Positions 23,516 to 32,295 of a stretch of 32,295 nucleotides of DNA are shown here, in pieces. The notes under the pieces were generated by a model, which was not told where the DNA came from, searched no databases, and saw nothing but the letters and a program-made list of their open reading frames with translations. The position numbers and the translations under genes are program-made. Source of the stretch: a virus; the IMG/VR virus record IMGVR_UViG_3300020214_000067, positions 1 through 32,295 of that record. The stretch is one strand, 5' to 3'. Positions within the stretch are counted from its first letter, which is position 1; every line of letters begins with the position of its first letter.

Positions 23516-23522
23516 TATTTAT
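23516..23522 (+). promoter_or_regulatory. candidate phage promoter TATTTAT
   Basis: TATTTAT (in GAACTATTTATTAA) lies 10 bases before the ATG at 23533, in a 48-base AT-rich gap after the giant gene. Confidence 0.45.
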
Positions 23523-23532
23523 TAATTAAAAT

Positions 23533-24165
23533 ATGGCATACTTAGACAACAAATCCATCGTAGTTGATGCAGTTTTAACAAAAAAAGGTAGAGAGCTTCT
23601 AGCCAAAAATGGAAGCTTACAAATAACATCGTTTGCATTAGCCGACGACGAAATAAATTATGGACTTTATAACGAAAACGCGGCATCCGAGGACCTAAAG
23701 GAGATTGCTCTAATAAACACTCCTATTTTTGAACCTACGGTCGATGACACACAGACGATGAAATATAAGTTAGTTACCTTAGATCAAGGAACTACATTTA
23801 TTCCTACTGTTACAATCGCACAATCTTCAATTAGTGTGGTATCTACATATAACGGTCGTATCGTAATATCGCCATCGACCACACCATCAAATTATAATGC
23901 TAATGGAGGATATACTGCGATATTGGGAAATTCTAAAGTTGGAACGTTGATTGTTACGATTGAAGCTCCCATAACCACCAACGTAGGTACAGTAACGGCG
24001 TTCGCTGGTGATCAATCTTCGGAAAATTCACAAGCTTTGGTAGGATTAGAATTTGCATTTACACCTTCTGCAAAATTATCACGGACCACCACTACCACAC
24101 TAACTATCATAGGAAACGAAAGTGGCGGTGGTGTAAGTATTCCCGTAACTATAACCGTCGAATAA
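23533..24165 (+). CDS. virion structural protein with Ig-like tail (210 aa)
   Basis: MAYLDNKSIVVDAVLTKKGRELLAK is an N-terminus I recognise from conserved structural proteins of T4-like phages (LTKKGRELLA ... FALADDEI(D/N)Y), here with ITSFALADDEINYGLY. The C-terminal 110 residues are a Thr/Ser/Val-rich beta sandwich (TVTIAQSSISVVSTYNGRIV to SIPVTITVE), probably Ig-like. I infer a tail or baseplate protein whose terminal Ig-like domain is exposed. It is transcribed from its own motif and is followed four bases later by the next structural gene. Confidence 0.7.
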   Translation: MAYLDNKSIVVDAVLTKKGRELLAKNGSLQITSFALADDEINYGLYNENAASEDLKEIALINTPIFEPTVDDTQTMKYKLVTLDQGTTFIPTVTIAQSSISVVSTYNGRIVISPSTTPSNYNANGGYTAILGNSKVGTLIVTIEAPITTNVGTVTAFAGDQSSENSQALVGLEFAFTPSAKLSRTTTTTLTIIGNESGGGVSIPVTITVE

Positions 24166-24169
24166 CTTT

Positions 24170-25261
24170 ATGGCAAATTTTAAAATTTATCAACCATTTG
24201 AATCGACTGACATAATTTCAGGAAAAACCACAGGAGTTTCTAGCGGTTATTTTCCTGGAGGTGACATTAGTATTTCACAGTCTTTTTTTCTAACTTCAAG
24301 TGCTCAGACAAAATTAACAGGTTCAAATGGTATTTATGATGTGTTAAATGGATTGTATTATACTAATGTTTATAATAATAATATAAGTAATCCACAACTA
24401 TTATTTTCGATTGCATATGGTTCTACAAGTGGTGGAGGAACAAGTACTGAAAACTCGGTATTTTCTAGTTCGGCCGCAATTTACAATCAATATAAAAACA
24501 TATTATTAGGAATTTCAGATTTAGATGGAAAATTTAGTTTTAAAACAGGTAGTATAGGTTCTTCTACTTTTATCACGAGTTCGGAAGTATTTATAATTGC
24601 ATTTAGTTCGGATTTGATGAAGGATCAAATTGATAGAGGTCAGTGGTCGTTTACTATTTCAGGTTCTTTTGGTTCTAGTAGTTTATCTTTAATTGATGAA
24701 TATCCTATTCTATCTTCAACGGAACAAAAGGAACAACGGTTGGTATATCAAGTTATTACTGGAAGTTATAACGCAGCTACAGGACAGAATGTAACAATTT
24801 CTTCCCGCGAATATCATGGTTTGGGATTGTTTTATCCTAAAAACGGAATCATTGTTTTAAACGCAAACAAATTAGCACAATACGCCGGTCATGTTTTTGA
24901 TAACACGATGGGTTCATCGATAATAAATCATCAAGAACTATTCAAAAAATTAAAAGGCGCGACTAATTCTGTAATGCGTGTAAGAAAAACTGAGGTGGTC
25001 CCATCAACACACTATTTTATTAGAGTTAAAAATCAAGACTATAATTTCTCAAATAATCCATCTTTTATTCATCAAACGACAGATGCAAATACTACAAAGG
25101 GAGATATAATTAATGGTCTCCAAACTGAGCCCAAGACTTTTGTGACTACGGTGGGTTTGTATAACGACCTGAATGAATTGGTTGCAGTAGCTAAATTAAG
25201 TAGACCAACGAAAAAAGACTTTACCACGGAATTGTTGATTAGAGTGAGATTAGATTTCTAA
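24170..25261 (+). CDS. conserved T4-like baseplate/tail structural protein (363 aa)
   Basis: Start MANFKIYQPFESTDIISGKTTG, a Ser/Gly/Thr-rich beta-structured middle (SVFSSSAAIYNQYKNIL; TSSEVFIIAFSSDLMKDQID), then REYHGLGLFYPKNGIIVLNA. The end LVAVAKLSRPTKKDFTTELL continuing to IRVRLDF is a distinctive conserved tail I associate with structural proteins in T4-like phages. It lies at the end of the baseplate block before the adhesins and would be a baseplate plate or fibre-adapter component. No ribosome site is visible upstream. Confidence 0.65.
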   Translation: MANFKIYQPFESTDIISGKTTGVSSGYFPGGDISISQSFFLTSSAQTKLTGSNGIYDVLNGLYYTNVYNNNISNPQLLFSIAYGSTSGGGTSTENSVFSSSAAIYNQYKNILLGISDLDGKFSFKTGSIGSSTFITSSEVFIIAFSSDLMKDQIDRGQWSFTISGSFGSSSLSLIDEYPILSSTEQKEQRLVYQVITGSYNAATGQNVTISSREYHGLGLFYPKNGIIVLNANKLAQYAGHVFDNTMGSSIINHQELFKKLKGATNSVMRVRKTEVVPSTHYFIRVKNQDYNFSNNPSFIHQTTDANTTKGDIINGLQTEPKTFVTTVGLYNDLNELVAVAKLSRPTKKDFTTELLIRVRLDF

Positions 25262-25278
25262 AATTACAATTCGATTGA

Positions 25279-25285
25279 TATTTAT
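25279..25285 (+). promoter_or_regulatory. candidate phage promoter TATTTAT
   Basis: TATTTAT lies six bases before the ATG at 25292 and heads the adhesin genes. GGTAGA in the spacer is a poor ribosome site. Confidence 0.45.
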
Positions 25286-25291
25286 GGTAGA

Positions 25292-28200
25292 ATGATTAAA
25301 AGTCTAAATAAAGATGACATAAATTCAGTTCCATTTGTTGTATCAAAAAGATGGAGAGCCACAAGCAAATCTAATATAAATTTATTGGGGGATGTGGATT
25401 TCGAGTATCTATTTACTGACGCCAATTTTGTTTCAGAGTCTAAAACTCATAAATTTATATCAGAATCTAAATCTTTTACAAATAAGTTTGTTGCTGAAAA
25501 TACGGTTCAGTCAGTTGGTTTGCTTTCAACAAAGCCGTTTGCTATAGAATATCTTGATTATGGTGATGGTTGGCAATTTGGTTGCACTTCTTCTTTGGTC
25601 GCCGAACCAACATATTCAATAATAATGGAAGATACAAGTAGTGGTCAAGTGGATTTGCATGTGCAGGGATCTTCGGATTATTGGTTACTCGAATCATATG
25701 CAGATATAAGTAACAGCAAATCTCCATACAACGGACCTTCGTATAGATTTGATTTGGCTATGGATGTGCCGTTTACAAATTCTATATGTAATCTTTGTTT
25801 AGAACAAACGGAAGATAATTTTTTAACTATAGAAGATGGAATAAAGACTGAACAATTTATAAAATTCGATCCAGACAACGAGGTTCAAAATTTGAGTGAT
25901 ACATATAAAAGAATAATATACGATCAGACTAAAAATTTATTTTATAACGATTCTAAAGATCCAACTAAGTTATTGGGATTAGAAAATTTAGACGTGATTT
26001 TGGACGGAAAAAAAAGAGTTATATATGACAAAATTAAAGTAGTGACTATCCCACAAGCTTATTTTGGTGATAAAATAATGGAAAACAGTGTGGAAATAAT
26101 AGAAAATTCTAGCGACCAAACTTACACAGTAGTGGATGATGGCAAAGGCAATTTACATGTAAAAGAAAAAGTATTCGGCGTAATTACATCGGATCAAAAT
26201 AAAGATATAAACCATTTTAATTCTTGTTCTTGTGTGAATTTTGATGGGGTCGAATTCTTTTTAAACGAAGATTCTGTGACGGAATTAAATTGGCAATATT
26301 ACAAAAATAATATTCTTTTTGTCGATAGAAACTTCGCAAACGATTTTTACATTTATGGATATGATACTACAAATAAAATAAAACCAAAAGAAGTAGAGTC
26401 TTATCTAATGTATATTGGAGATGCTGGTTTTGACGTTGGCGGTGGAATACAACACAACGAAAACTCTGATAGTGCTTCGGTTATGGCTATGGCTATACAA
26501 ACCGATGACAAAGTGCTTATCGGCGGAAGATTCGCCAGTTACAACAATACACCAAGCTCTATTCTCACTCGAATAAACATTGACGGTACTTTGGATGGAC
26601 CCTTCAACAACAATCTTAATCCTTACTTCGGAGGTAAGGTATATAACTATGTTACATCTATTTTGATTTATCCGACGAGCAGTAATAATTCAGGCAAAAT
26701 TCTTATCGGCGGCAATTTCTATTATTCCGGAAAGCAAGGAATTGCTCGAATTAACTCCAATGGTACGCTTGATGAGACATTCAACGGTGTAGGTGTTGGA
26801 TTTAATAACGTAGTGACTGATATCGCATTACAGTCTGATGAAAAAATCATTGCGGTTGGGACTTTCACCAGTTACAATGGTTACACCGTTCCTTCAATAG
26901 TTAGATTGAAGAAAAATGGCGAAATCGACACCACGTTTACATCTTCTGGCTACTGGACAAATCAACCCAATCCACCTACTCCAGCCTTGAATTTTCTGAA
27001 CAAGGTAATTGTCTATCCCACGGGAAATCCCACGGGAAATAATACAGACAAAATTTTGATCGGTGGAGAGTTTATTGCTCTTACATCATCGGGCGGGCCT
27101 GTTAACCACGATCGGTATCTTATACGACTCAAAAAAGACGGTGAGTTTGACAACGACTTCGGATATTACAACCACGCGGGTGGAATTAATGATATGGTAT
27201 TATTACCAGATGAAAAAATAATTATTGCCGGCAGTTTCGGTTCTAATCCACACGGAATTCAACGACTTAAAGCGCCGACGACGAACACAACGGTTAGCCG
27301 TGATGAAACCTTTAACATTCCACCGACACAGACTGGCACTGAAGCTTATCCTTCAAGATCATTTTCTGTTGCTTTACAGTCGGACGGTAAAATACTTCTC
27401 GGCGGCATTTTCAATAGATATGATAACACACCAGAACAACATAGTATCCTTCGTCTAAACTCTGATGGTGAGCTCGACACTTCCTTTAAGAGCGGGTTGC
27501 CGCTCGCCGAGGGGCTGCTTAAACGTGTTGATTCCATCAAACCACTGTCATCTGGTAGAATAATGATAGGCGGACAGTTTTCCACATATGATGGTCAGAG
27601 TGTCAATAATATTGCTCGGCTTAATAACAACGGAAGGCTTCAAACTACACAGTCGGTTTCGTTAACTAAAATACCTCACGATGAACTTTTGGGTAATTTT
27701 AGAAAAATAGAGTGTGGAGATAATTTTGCCGCAATTTTAAAAACAAACGGTCAGTTAGTTATTTGGGGGGAAAGTGAGGTGTCTAAATCTGTTCCAATTT
27801 TTGGTGGCCTGCTTATTGATATATCGGCGGGAGATCATCATATGATTGCTTTAGATGAAAACGGTAAAGTTTATGTTTGGGGAAATTCGTTGTATACTGG
27901 TTCTATACCAACTTTGGTCGATAATAATTACTCTTATATAAAAGCAGGTCCAAGTGGAAGTGTGATTATTCATAAAAACGGATCAATTTATGGATTTGGA
28001 CACAACAGTTTAACAAGTTCATTTTTTACCGCATCAAAAATTCCACAAAAATCTAATGTTAAAAAAATATCATTTGGAAAATCGCATGGAATGATTTTAG
28101 ATAATGATGGTAATTTGTATTCTTGGGGGGCGAACGATGCATACAGTCAATCAAAAATTCCAAATTTAGAAAATATCAACATATCGGATGTTCAATGTGG

Positions 28201-29293
28201 AGACGATCATACTATTATTTTAAAAAATAATGGTGAGTGTGTGGCGTGGGGAAAAAATGATTATTCACAATCTTTTATACCGTTTGGACAAAATATTAAT
28301 TCGTCGTGGTCTGATCCTCCTCCGCCAACGTCGGTCGCGACAAAGGGTTTAATTGATGGAGTTTCGATTGACGCTAAAGCCGACAGAAGTGCGGTTTTTA
28401 TAAAAAAATATACAGATGTTAGTTTGTTGCAATCTGAATTTGGACATGCATTTAAATTTGGATTTTCTTGGGGTGAACATCCTTTTGTAACAAAATACAT
28501 GTTTAAAAGTATTGGTTTAGGTAGAAATTTTACCTTTTTAGATCCAAATATAAGATATCAAAAACTTATTTATAATAATGATTATACTTCGCCTAAGGTG
28601 ATGAAAGGAACTTTTGATTTTTTTACCGGCGCCAATTTTACTATAAATTTAAATACTACAAAACAATATAATTTAACCAACTATGACGTTAAAATTCCAA
28701 CCGTGCACGAACCGCATGGAACTAGACTATTTTCAGGATTAGAAATTTTAACTCAAAAATATAATAATAAAGAAAAATATTCATATATTGCTTCAAATAA
28801 AGCACAATCTAATTTTGAAAATGAGATACCAAATATAAATAACATTACTATGTCAGTGGGTGTCAAGGAATTTTATTTAAATACAGGATCTTTGAATTTA
28901 GCGGATTTACATTATGGTGGTTATAGAAACGTTCCCGTTTATATTACACAACTAACAAGTGACATTTCAATGGGACAAACAGGTTCTAGAAATTATAATG
29001 TAACTATGACAGGAAAGTTTTTAAATTATAATAAATCTCAGAATAAATTAACTGTATATATTGATTCGGTGACAGACAACTTGGTTCATAACAATTGGGC
29101 AATAGATTTTGAAAAAATTAACGTATATGAAATTATAGATGAACTTGATTTATCCAATTCTAAATTTGATAAATTTTATTTTAATGAACTATTTTTATAT
29201 ACAACGTCATCTAATATGAATTCCATAATAAATGATGAACAATTTTTTATTAAATATATAAAGAATAATACAAGTGATAATGTATATGCATAA
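25292..29293 (+). CDS. adhesin-like tail protein with delta-60 and RCC1 propeller repeats (1333 aa)
   Basis: Residues 1-378 are a beta-rich stalk or attachment region. Residues about 379-786 hold seven delta-60 units, such as KVLIGGRFASYNNTPSSILT followed by RINIDGTLD, and ALQSDGKILLGGIFNRYDN. Residues about 800-1030 hold at least five RCC1-like units (CGDNFAAILKTNGQLVIWG, AGDHHMIALDENGKVYVWG, CGDDHTIILKNNGECVAWG) and a degenerate sixth. Residues 1030-1333 are another beta-rich part. Each repeat family forms beta-propellers elsewhere, so I infer a host-binding fibre with two propeller heads. The delta-60 part is much GC-richer (27481-27540: 32 of 60) than its flanks (28741-28800: 8 of 60), suggesting acquisition. 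The next gene overlaps by eight bases. Confidence 0.75.
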   Translation: MIKSLNKDDINSVPFVVSKRWRATSKSNINLLGDVDFEYLFTDANFVSESKTHKFISESKSFTNKFVAENTVQSVGLLSTKPFAIEYLDYGDGWQFGCTSSLVAEPTYSIIMEDTSSGQVDLHVQGSSDYWLLESYADISNSKSPYNGPSYRFDLAMDVPFTNSICNLCLEQTEDNFLTIEDGIKTEQFIKFDPDNEVQNLSDTYKRIIYDQTKNLFYNDSKDPTKLLGLENLDVILDGKKRVIYDKIKVVTIPQAYFGDKIMENSVEIIENSSDQTYTVVDDGKGNLHVKEKVFGVITSDQNKDINHFNSCSCVNFDGVEFFLNEDSVTELNWQYYKNNILFVDRNFANDFYIYGYDTTNKIKPKEVESYLMYIGDAGFDVGGGIQHNENSDSASVMAMAIQTDDKVLIGGRFASYNNTPSSILTRINIDGTLDGPFNNNLNPYFGGKVYNYVTSILIYPTSSNNSGKILIGGNFYYSGKQGIARINSNGTLDETFNGVGVGFNNVVTDIALQSDEKIIAVGTFTSYNGYTVPSIVRLKKNGEIDTTFTSSGYWTNQPNPPTPALNFLNKVIVYPTGNPTGNNTDKILIGGEFIALTSSGGPVNHDRYLIRLKKDGEFDNDFGYYNHAGGINDMVLLPDEKIIIAGSFGSNPHGIQRLKAPTTNTTVSRDETFNIPPTQTGTEAYPSRSFSVALQSDGKILLGGIFNRYDNTPEQHSILRLNSDGELDTSFKSGLPLAEGLLKRVDSIKPLSSGRIMIGGQFSTYDGQSVNNIARLNNNGRLQTTQSVSLTKIPHDELLGNFRKIECGDNFAAILKTNGQLVIWGESEVSKSVPIFGGLLIDISAGDHHMIALDENGKVYVWGNSLYTGSIPTLVDNNYSYIKAGPSGSVIIHKNGSIYGFGHNSLTSSFFTASKIPQKSNVKKISFGKSHGMILDNDGNLYSWGANDAYSQSKIPNLENINISDVQCGDDHTIILKNNGECVAWGKNDYSQSFIPFGQNINSSWSDPPPPTSVATKGLIDGVSIDAKADRSAVFIKKYTDVSLLQSEFGHAFKFGFSWGEHPFVTKYMFKSIGLGRNFTFLDPNIRYQKLIYNNDYTSPKVMKGTFDFFTGANFTINLNTTKQYNLTNYDVKIPTVHEPHGTRLFSGLEILTQKYNNKEKYSYIASNKAQSNFENEIPNINNITMSVGVKEFYLNTGSLNLADLHYGGYRNVPVYITQLTSDISMGQTGSRNYNVTMTGKFLNYNKSQNKLTVYIDSVTDNLVHNNWAIDFEKINVYEIIDELDLSNSKFDKFYFNELFLYTTSSNMNSIINDEQFFIKYIKNNTSDNVYA
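26424..27650 (+). other. delta-60 seven-unit module, GC-rich, in adhesin 1
   Basis: The module runs from GFDVGGG to RLNNNGRLQTT. Seven units follow the (I/L)-x-SD-x-KI-(L/I)-(I/V)-GG-x-F ... I-x-RL-N-x-(D/N)G-x-(L/I)D-x-F pattern. Base composition and codon choice (GGC, CTC, AAC, CGG) differ from the rest of the gene. Confidence 0.75.
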
Positions 29294-32200
29294 AAATATT
29301 TACATAGATAAAAAAGATTTTGGTTATTCGGTAGCTATAAGCGACGTATATGCTTTAATAGGAAATCCATCGTTTGAGTCTTTTAACAGTTCATCTGCAA
29401 ATCCAATTTTAGAAGAGGGTTCGGTGGATGTGTATAAATATAATTCTAATACTAGTTCAACTTTTATATATGATAGAACAATAAAATTATCTTCTTTGAA
29501 AGAAGATTATTATGCGTTATATACAGAAAATTATACCACAAGCTCTATTGCGTCATTATCAGGAAGTCATTCGTTATCGACAGAAACGAACACTTCAGGT
29601 TCTAATTCTGGATCTGTTGCCATATTTAACAACTATGAATTTTTATTAGCAAACTCAGAAGACATGTTTACATTATCATCTGACTTTGGTAGAAGTTTAG
29701 ATATATATGAAAATTTATGTGCGATAGGTTGTACTAGAATGACTTATACGTTTTTAAACATGGATGAAGTAATTAGAAACGAAGAAGGTTGCATAGAAAT
29801 TCACGATCTTTCAAAAGAAAAATCAAAGACTCAAACTATATTTGCTCCTATCAATTCGTCGTTTTTAAATTTTACATCTATAGATACAGGATCAAATTCA
29901 TTTGGATGGTCAGTATCTATCAATAAAGATTTTCTTGTGGTGGGAAGTCCTTATACAAATAATAGTGGGTCGGTTTTTATATTTAAAAGTGGATCAAACG
30001 GATATGACTATCATAGTTACATTACTTCTAGCGGACAAAACTTGTTTGGTTCTTGTTTGAAATTAGACAAAAACTTTAATAAGTTGATAGTGGGAAATGG
30101 AAGTATTATCGATAATAATTCAAAAGCTTATTTATATGAATATGTATTCGCCACAGGTAAATGGGAGTTAATTCAAGAATTTACATCTAATAAAACCGTT
30201 GAAAATCTAAAAATTTTACCCGTACCACAACACGATCCTGTAATTGCTCTTCCCGACGGATATGGCAATTCAGTGTCTATTTACTGTTCTTCTTCTACAG
30301 ATGTGGCGGTCGCGGTTGGTGCGCCATACGACAGAATTTATAAAGAATTTAGTGGTTCAAATTGTTATCGAGATGGTTGTGTATATGTTTACAATTCAAA
30401 AAATTGTATATTGCCAAGTGGAAACTGTGGAGTATCTGTTGGATTTAATATAGGCACGGGACCGAGCTATGGTGAAAGTCAACTTGACAGACATACCCAA
30501 ATTTATTCTATTTCAGAGCAACCCGACAACAGCGTGATCACTAGCGGAACAATTAATTCTTTTAACGGAACATCTATTTTTAAAAAACATATTTTTCGGA
30601 TGAATTCTATTGGTAAATTTGATTCTAGTTTCAATCCGCCAACATCGAGTCACCCTCTGGATACAGTCCAGCATTTGCTGGAACCAGATGGTAAAATACT
30701 TGTATGGGGCGCCAATTGGATAATAGGTCAAACGATTCATTCAATTCTTCGACTTAATAATAATGGCACAATCGACAACTCGTTCACCGCGAGTATTTCT
30801 GCTTCAAATCCGATTACGGTTTTGTCCGACGGTCAGGCGATTTCCGCGAACCGCTTCTATAATTATGTGGGAAGTGTGATTAGGCGTTCAGATGGAAAAT
30901 ATATGATCGCTGGCTGGTTTAGTCACGTTAGTGGATCTGTACGAAAACGCATAGCGCGACTCAATAACGACGGCAGTCCCGATTTAGATTTTGCGGATGT
31001 GACATTAGATCTTAATGATTCTCCCGCTCGTTTAACAGCTAGTTATCACGGTGAAGTCACCACCCCGCACGCTATCTTTAAGGCGGGATATAGATTTTAT
31101 CATGAATCCGAAAATACCGTTGTAAATCAGCCACCCGCAGCTTTGTATGTTGTTCCAGGCAAAACGTATTACATTAATGTTAGTGGTAGTGTCGGCGTTC
31201 CATCAAATCATTCATTTGCTTTAAGATTATCTGCTTCAGATTCAAGCTCAGCGGTTCCGGGTGCAAGTAATAATGATCCATTATCTGGTATACATTCAGG
31301 TTCGACAAATACCGTAATAACGTATTCGGTACCTGCAAATACGCCGGCGTGGACAACTCCGGCAGTGTTTGTAGACGTCGCTAATTCTTCGTCTGTTTCT
31401 GGTTCTTTGGTTGCAAGACCACCCGATTATCCACTAATTAACTGCATGGAGTTACAATCAGATAATAAGGTGTTGATTGGCGGTTCTTTCTCTATTGGAC
31501 GTAATTCTGTTGGACTTACACATCATCATTATATAGCTCGTTTGAATGAGGACGGCACTTTAGATTCAAATTTTAAAGTTGGAGTTAATTCAAGTCCCAC
31601 CAAAATTATTCAGTTGTCAGATAAAAAAATTCTTGTAGGCGGCTTTTTCGCATACGCGGGAAATACCAATGATCCTCTTAGAGCGCCTGTATATACTCTC
31701 GGCTGGAGGCAAGCGGTTTATATTGTTAAGTTTAAGGAAACTGGTGAATTTGACGCCGAATTTAGTGGAGGTATTAATAATAATTGGTTCGAACATACTC
31801 CACCCATAAGCGGCGTTACGATTGCGTCCATGGCTGTACAGCCAGACGGCAAAATATTTATCGTTGGAACCTTCTCTAAATACAACAACGTGAATCGTAA
31901 CGGAATCCTCCGACTCAACCGCAACGGTACTCTCGACACAAGCTTTAATCCCGGCACAGGTCTTAGTGTGACAGGCTCTGATGGACAGACACTTTTTGAA
32001 AATAATTTCAGAGGTCAGATTGTTACTATACAAAACAACGAACAAATACTCGTTGGTGGTAGATTTTTAAGCTACAACAACACTGGAAGTAATTTTATTG
32101 TTCGAATAAACAACGACGGCACTCGTGAAAAATCATTGACCGAACAAGAAATTGATGCCCTTCCAAAAACCTGTTCAGTTAATGAGTTGGGTTGGAAAGA

Positions 32201-32295
32201 GACAAAATTATTTGGTGATGTAGATTCGTTTAAGTTTAATAGATTTGGTCATTCGGTAGACATCTCCGAAGACAAACTTTTAATTTCTTGTCCCA
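29286..32295 (+). CDS. adhesin-like protein with FG-GAP repeats and inserted delta-60 module (partial)
   Basis: The frame opens at ATG 29286 inside the previous gene's end and stays open to the window edge (1003 codons). It begins with integrin-type FG-GAP units (FGYSVAISDVYALIGNP...GSVDVYKY; FGWSVSINKDFLVVGSPYTN; YGNSVSIYCSSSTDVAVAVG). From about 30436 to 32140 a delta-60 block with seven units replaces this theme and itself carries a beta-sandwich insert (about 30993-31440). FG-GAP resumes at FGHSVDISEDKLLISCP. FG-GAP repeats form seven-bladed propellers in integrins and many bacterial surface proteins. I infer a host-recognition fibre. The overlap with the preceding adhesin gene suggests joint translation and perhaps assembly. 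Confidence 0.75.
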   Translation, partial: MHKNIYIDKKDFGYSVAISDVYALIGNPSFESFNSSSANPILEEGSVDVYKYNSNTSSTFIYDRTIKLSSLKEDYYALYTENYTTSSIASLSGSHSLSTETNTSGSNSGSVAIFNNYEFLLANSEDMFTLSSDFGRSLDIYENLCAIGCTRMTYTFLNMDEVIRNEEGCIEIHDLSKEKSKTQTIFAPINSSFLNFTSIDTGSNSFGWSVSINKDFLVVGSPYTNNSGSVFIFKSGSNGYDYHSYITSSGQNLFGSCLKLDKNFNKLIVGNGSIIDNNSKAYLYEYVFATGKWELIQEFTSNKTVENLKILPVPQHDPVIALPDGYGNSVSIYCSSSTDVAVAVGAPYDRIYKEFSGSNCYRDGCVYVYNSKNCILPSGNCGVSVGFNIGTGPSYGESQLDRHTQIYSISEQPDNSVITSGTINSFNGTSIFKKHIFRMNSIGKFDSSFNPPTSSHPLDTVQHLLEPDGKILVWGANWIIGQTIHSILRLNNNGTIDNSFTASISASNPITVLSDGQAISANRFYNYVGSVIRRSDGKYMIAGWFSHVSGSVRKRIARLNNDGSPDLDFADVTLDLNDSPARLTASYHGEVTTPHAIFKAGYRFYHESENTVVNQPPAALYVVPGKTYYINVSGSVGVPSNHSFALRLSASDSSSAVPGASNNDPLSGIHSGSTNTVITYSVPANTPAWTTPAVFVDVANSSSVSGSLVARPPDYPLINCMELQSDNKVLIGGSFSIGRNSVGLTHHHYIARLNEDGTLDSNFKVGVNSSPTKIIQLSDKKILVGGFFAYAGNTNDPLRAPVYTLGWRQAVYIVKFKETGEFDAEFSGGINNNWFEHTPPISGVTIASMAVQPDGKIFIVGTFSKYNNVNRNGILRLNRNGTLDTSFNPGTGLSVTGSDGQTLFENNFRGQIVTIQNNEQILVGGRFLSYNNTGSNFIVRINNDGTREKSLTEQEIDALPKTCSVNELGWKETKLFGDVDSFKFNRFGHSVDISEDKLLISCP
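30436..32140 (+). other. delta-60 seven-unit module, GC-rich, in adhesin 2
   Basis: It starts at VGFNIGTG, similar to GFDVGGG at the start of the other module, and ends at NNDGTREKSL. Units 1-3 and 4-7 are separated by a 150-residue beta-rich insert. GC content is visibly higher than in the FG-GAP parts on both sides. Confidence 0.7.

Noticed and set aside
25292-32295. Diversity-generating retroelement target in the adhesins
   Set aside because: No reverse transcriptase or template repeat was found in the window. The GC-rich blocks are whole modules rather than adenine-substituted repeats.

Overview
This window looks like part of the genome of a large, AT-rich, T4-like contractile-tailed phage (myovirus) that infects a Gram-negative bacterium. 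The phage assignment rests on a baseplate gene set in one long rightward block: a gp5-like spike, a gp25-like and a gp6-like wedge protein, and a very large protein with a tail-protein-I-like segment. A gp55-like late sigma factor, a PhoH-like ATPase, a small heat-shock protein and a GIY-YIG homing endonuclease support it. An outer-membrane beta-barrel protein with a signal peptide and a C-terminal Phe points to a Gram-negative host. The host taxon cannot be named from the sequence. All genes I accept are on the + strand and use standard stop codons.

Layout. 1-1145: the end of one gene and two small genes with C-rich, A-rich coding strands, each with a TTGACT-N16-(T/C)AT(T/A)CT promoter almost touching the start codon, plus a possible 26-residue membrane peptide. 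1146-1873: about 730 bases without a convincing gene, where the top strand changes abruptly from C-rich to G/T-rich near 1443, as expected at a replication origin. 1892-2979: the outer-membrane barrel gene, a strong terminator and a small phage gene. 3010-3385: a complete tmRNA gene with a 20-residue tag. 3645-6754: small hypothetical genes, PhoH, a fibre-like protein and an HD-domain protein. 6853-10344: Hsp20, a four-helix membrane protein, small genes, the sigma factor and the homing endonuclease. 10369-25261: the baseplate/tail operons, including a gene made largely of a six-residue proline repeat. 25292 to the end: two giant adhesin-like proteins; the second runs off the window.

How the parts fit. 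A TATTTAT-like motif lies 4-16 bases upstream of many operon-first genes, which lack a Shine-Dalgarno site. Several downstream genes do carry AAGGA or GAGG. I infer phage promoters, possibly read by the gp55-like sigma factor, that give leaderless or nearly leaderless messages. The most unusual parts are the two giant adhesins, which combine three beta-propeller repeat families (RCC1, FG-GAP and delta-60). Each carries a visibly GC-richer module of seven delta-60 units, and in the second protein this module sits inside an FG-GAP array. The other main points of interest are the tmRNA, the skew-switch region, the proline-repeat gene with its collagen-like antisense frame, and the phage-borne outer-membrane protein.
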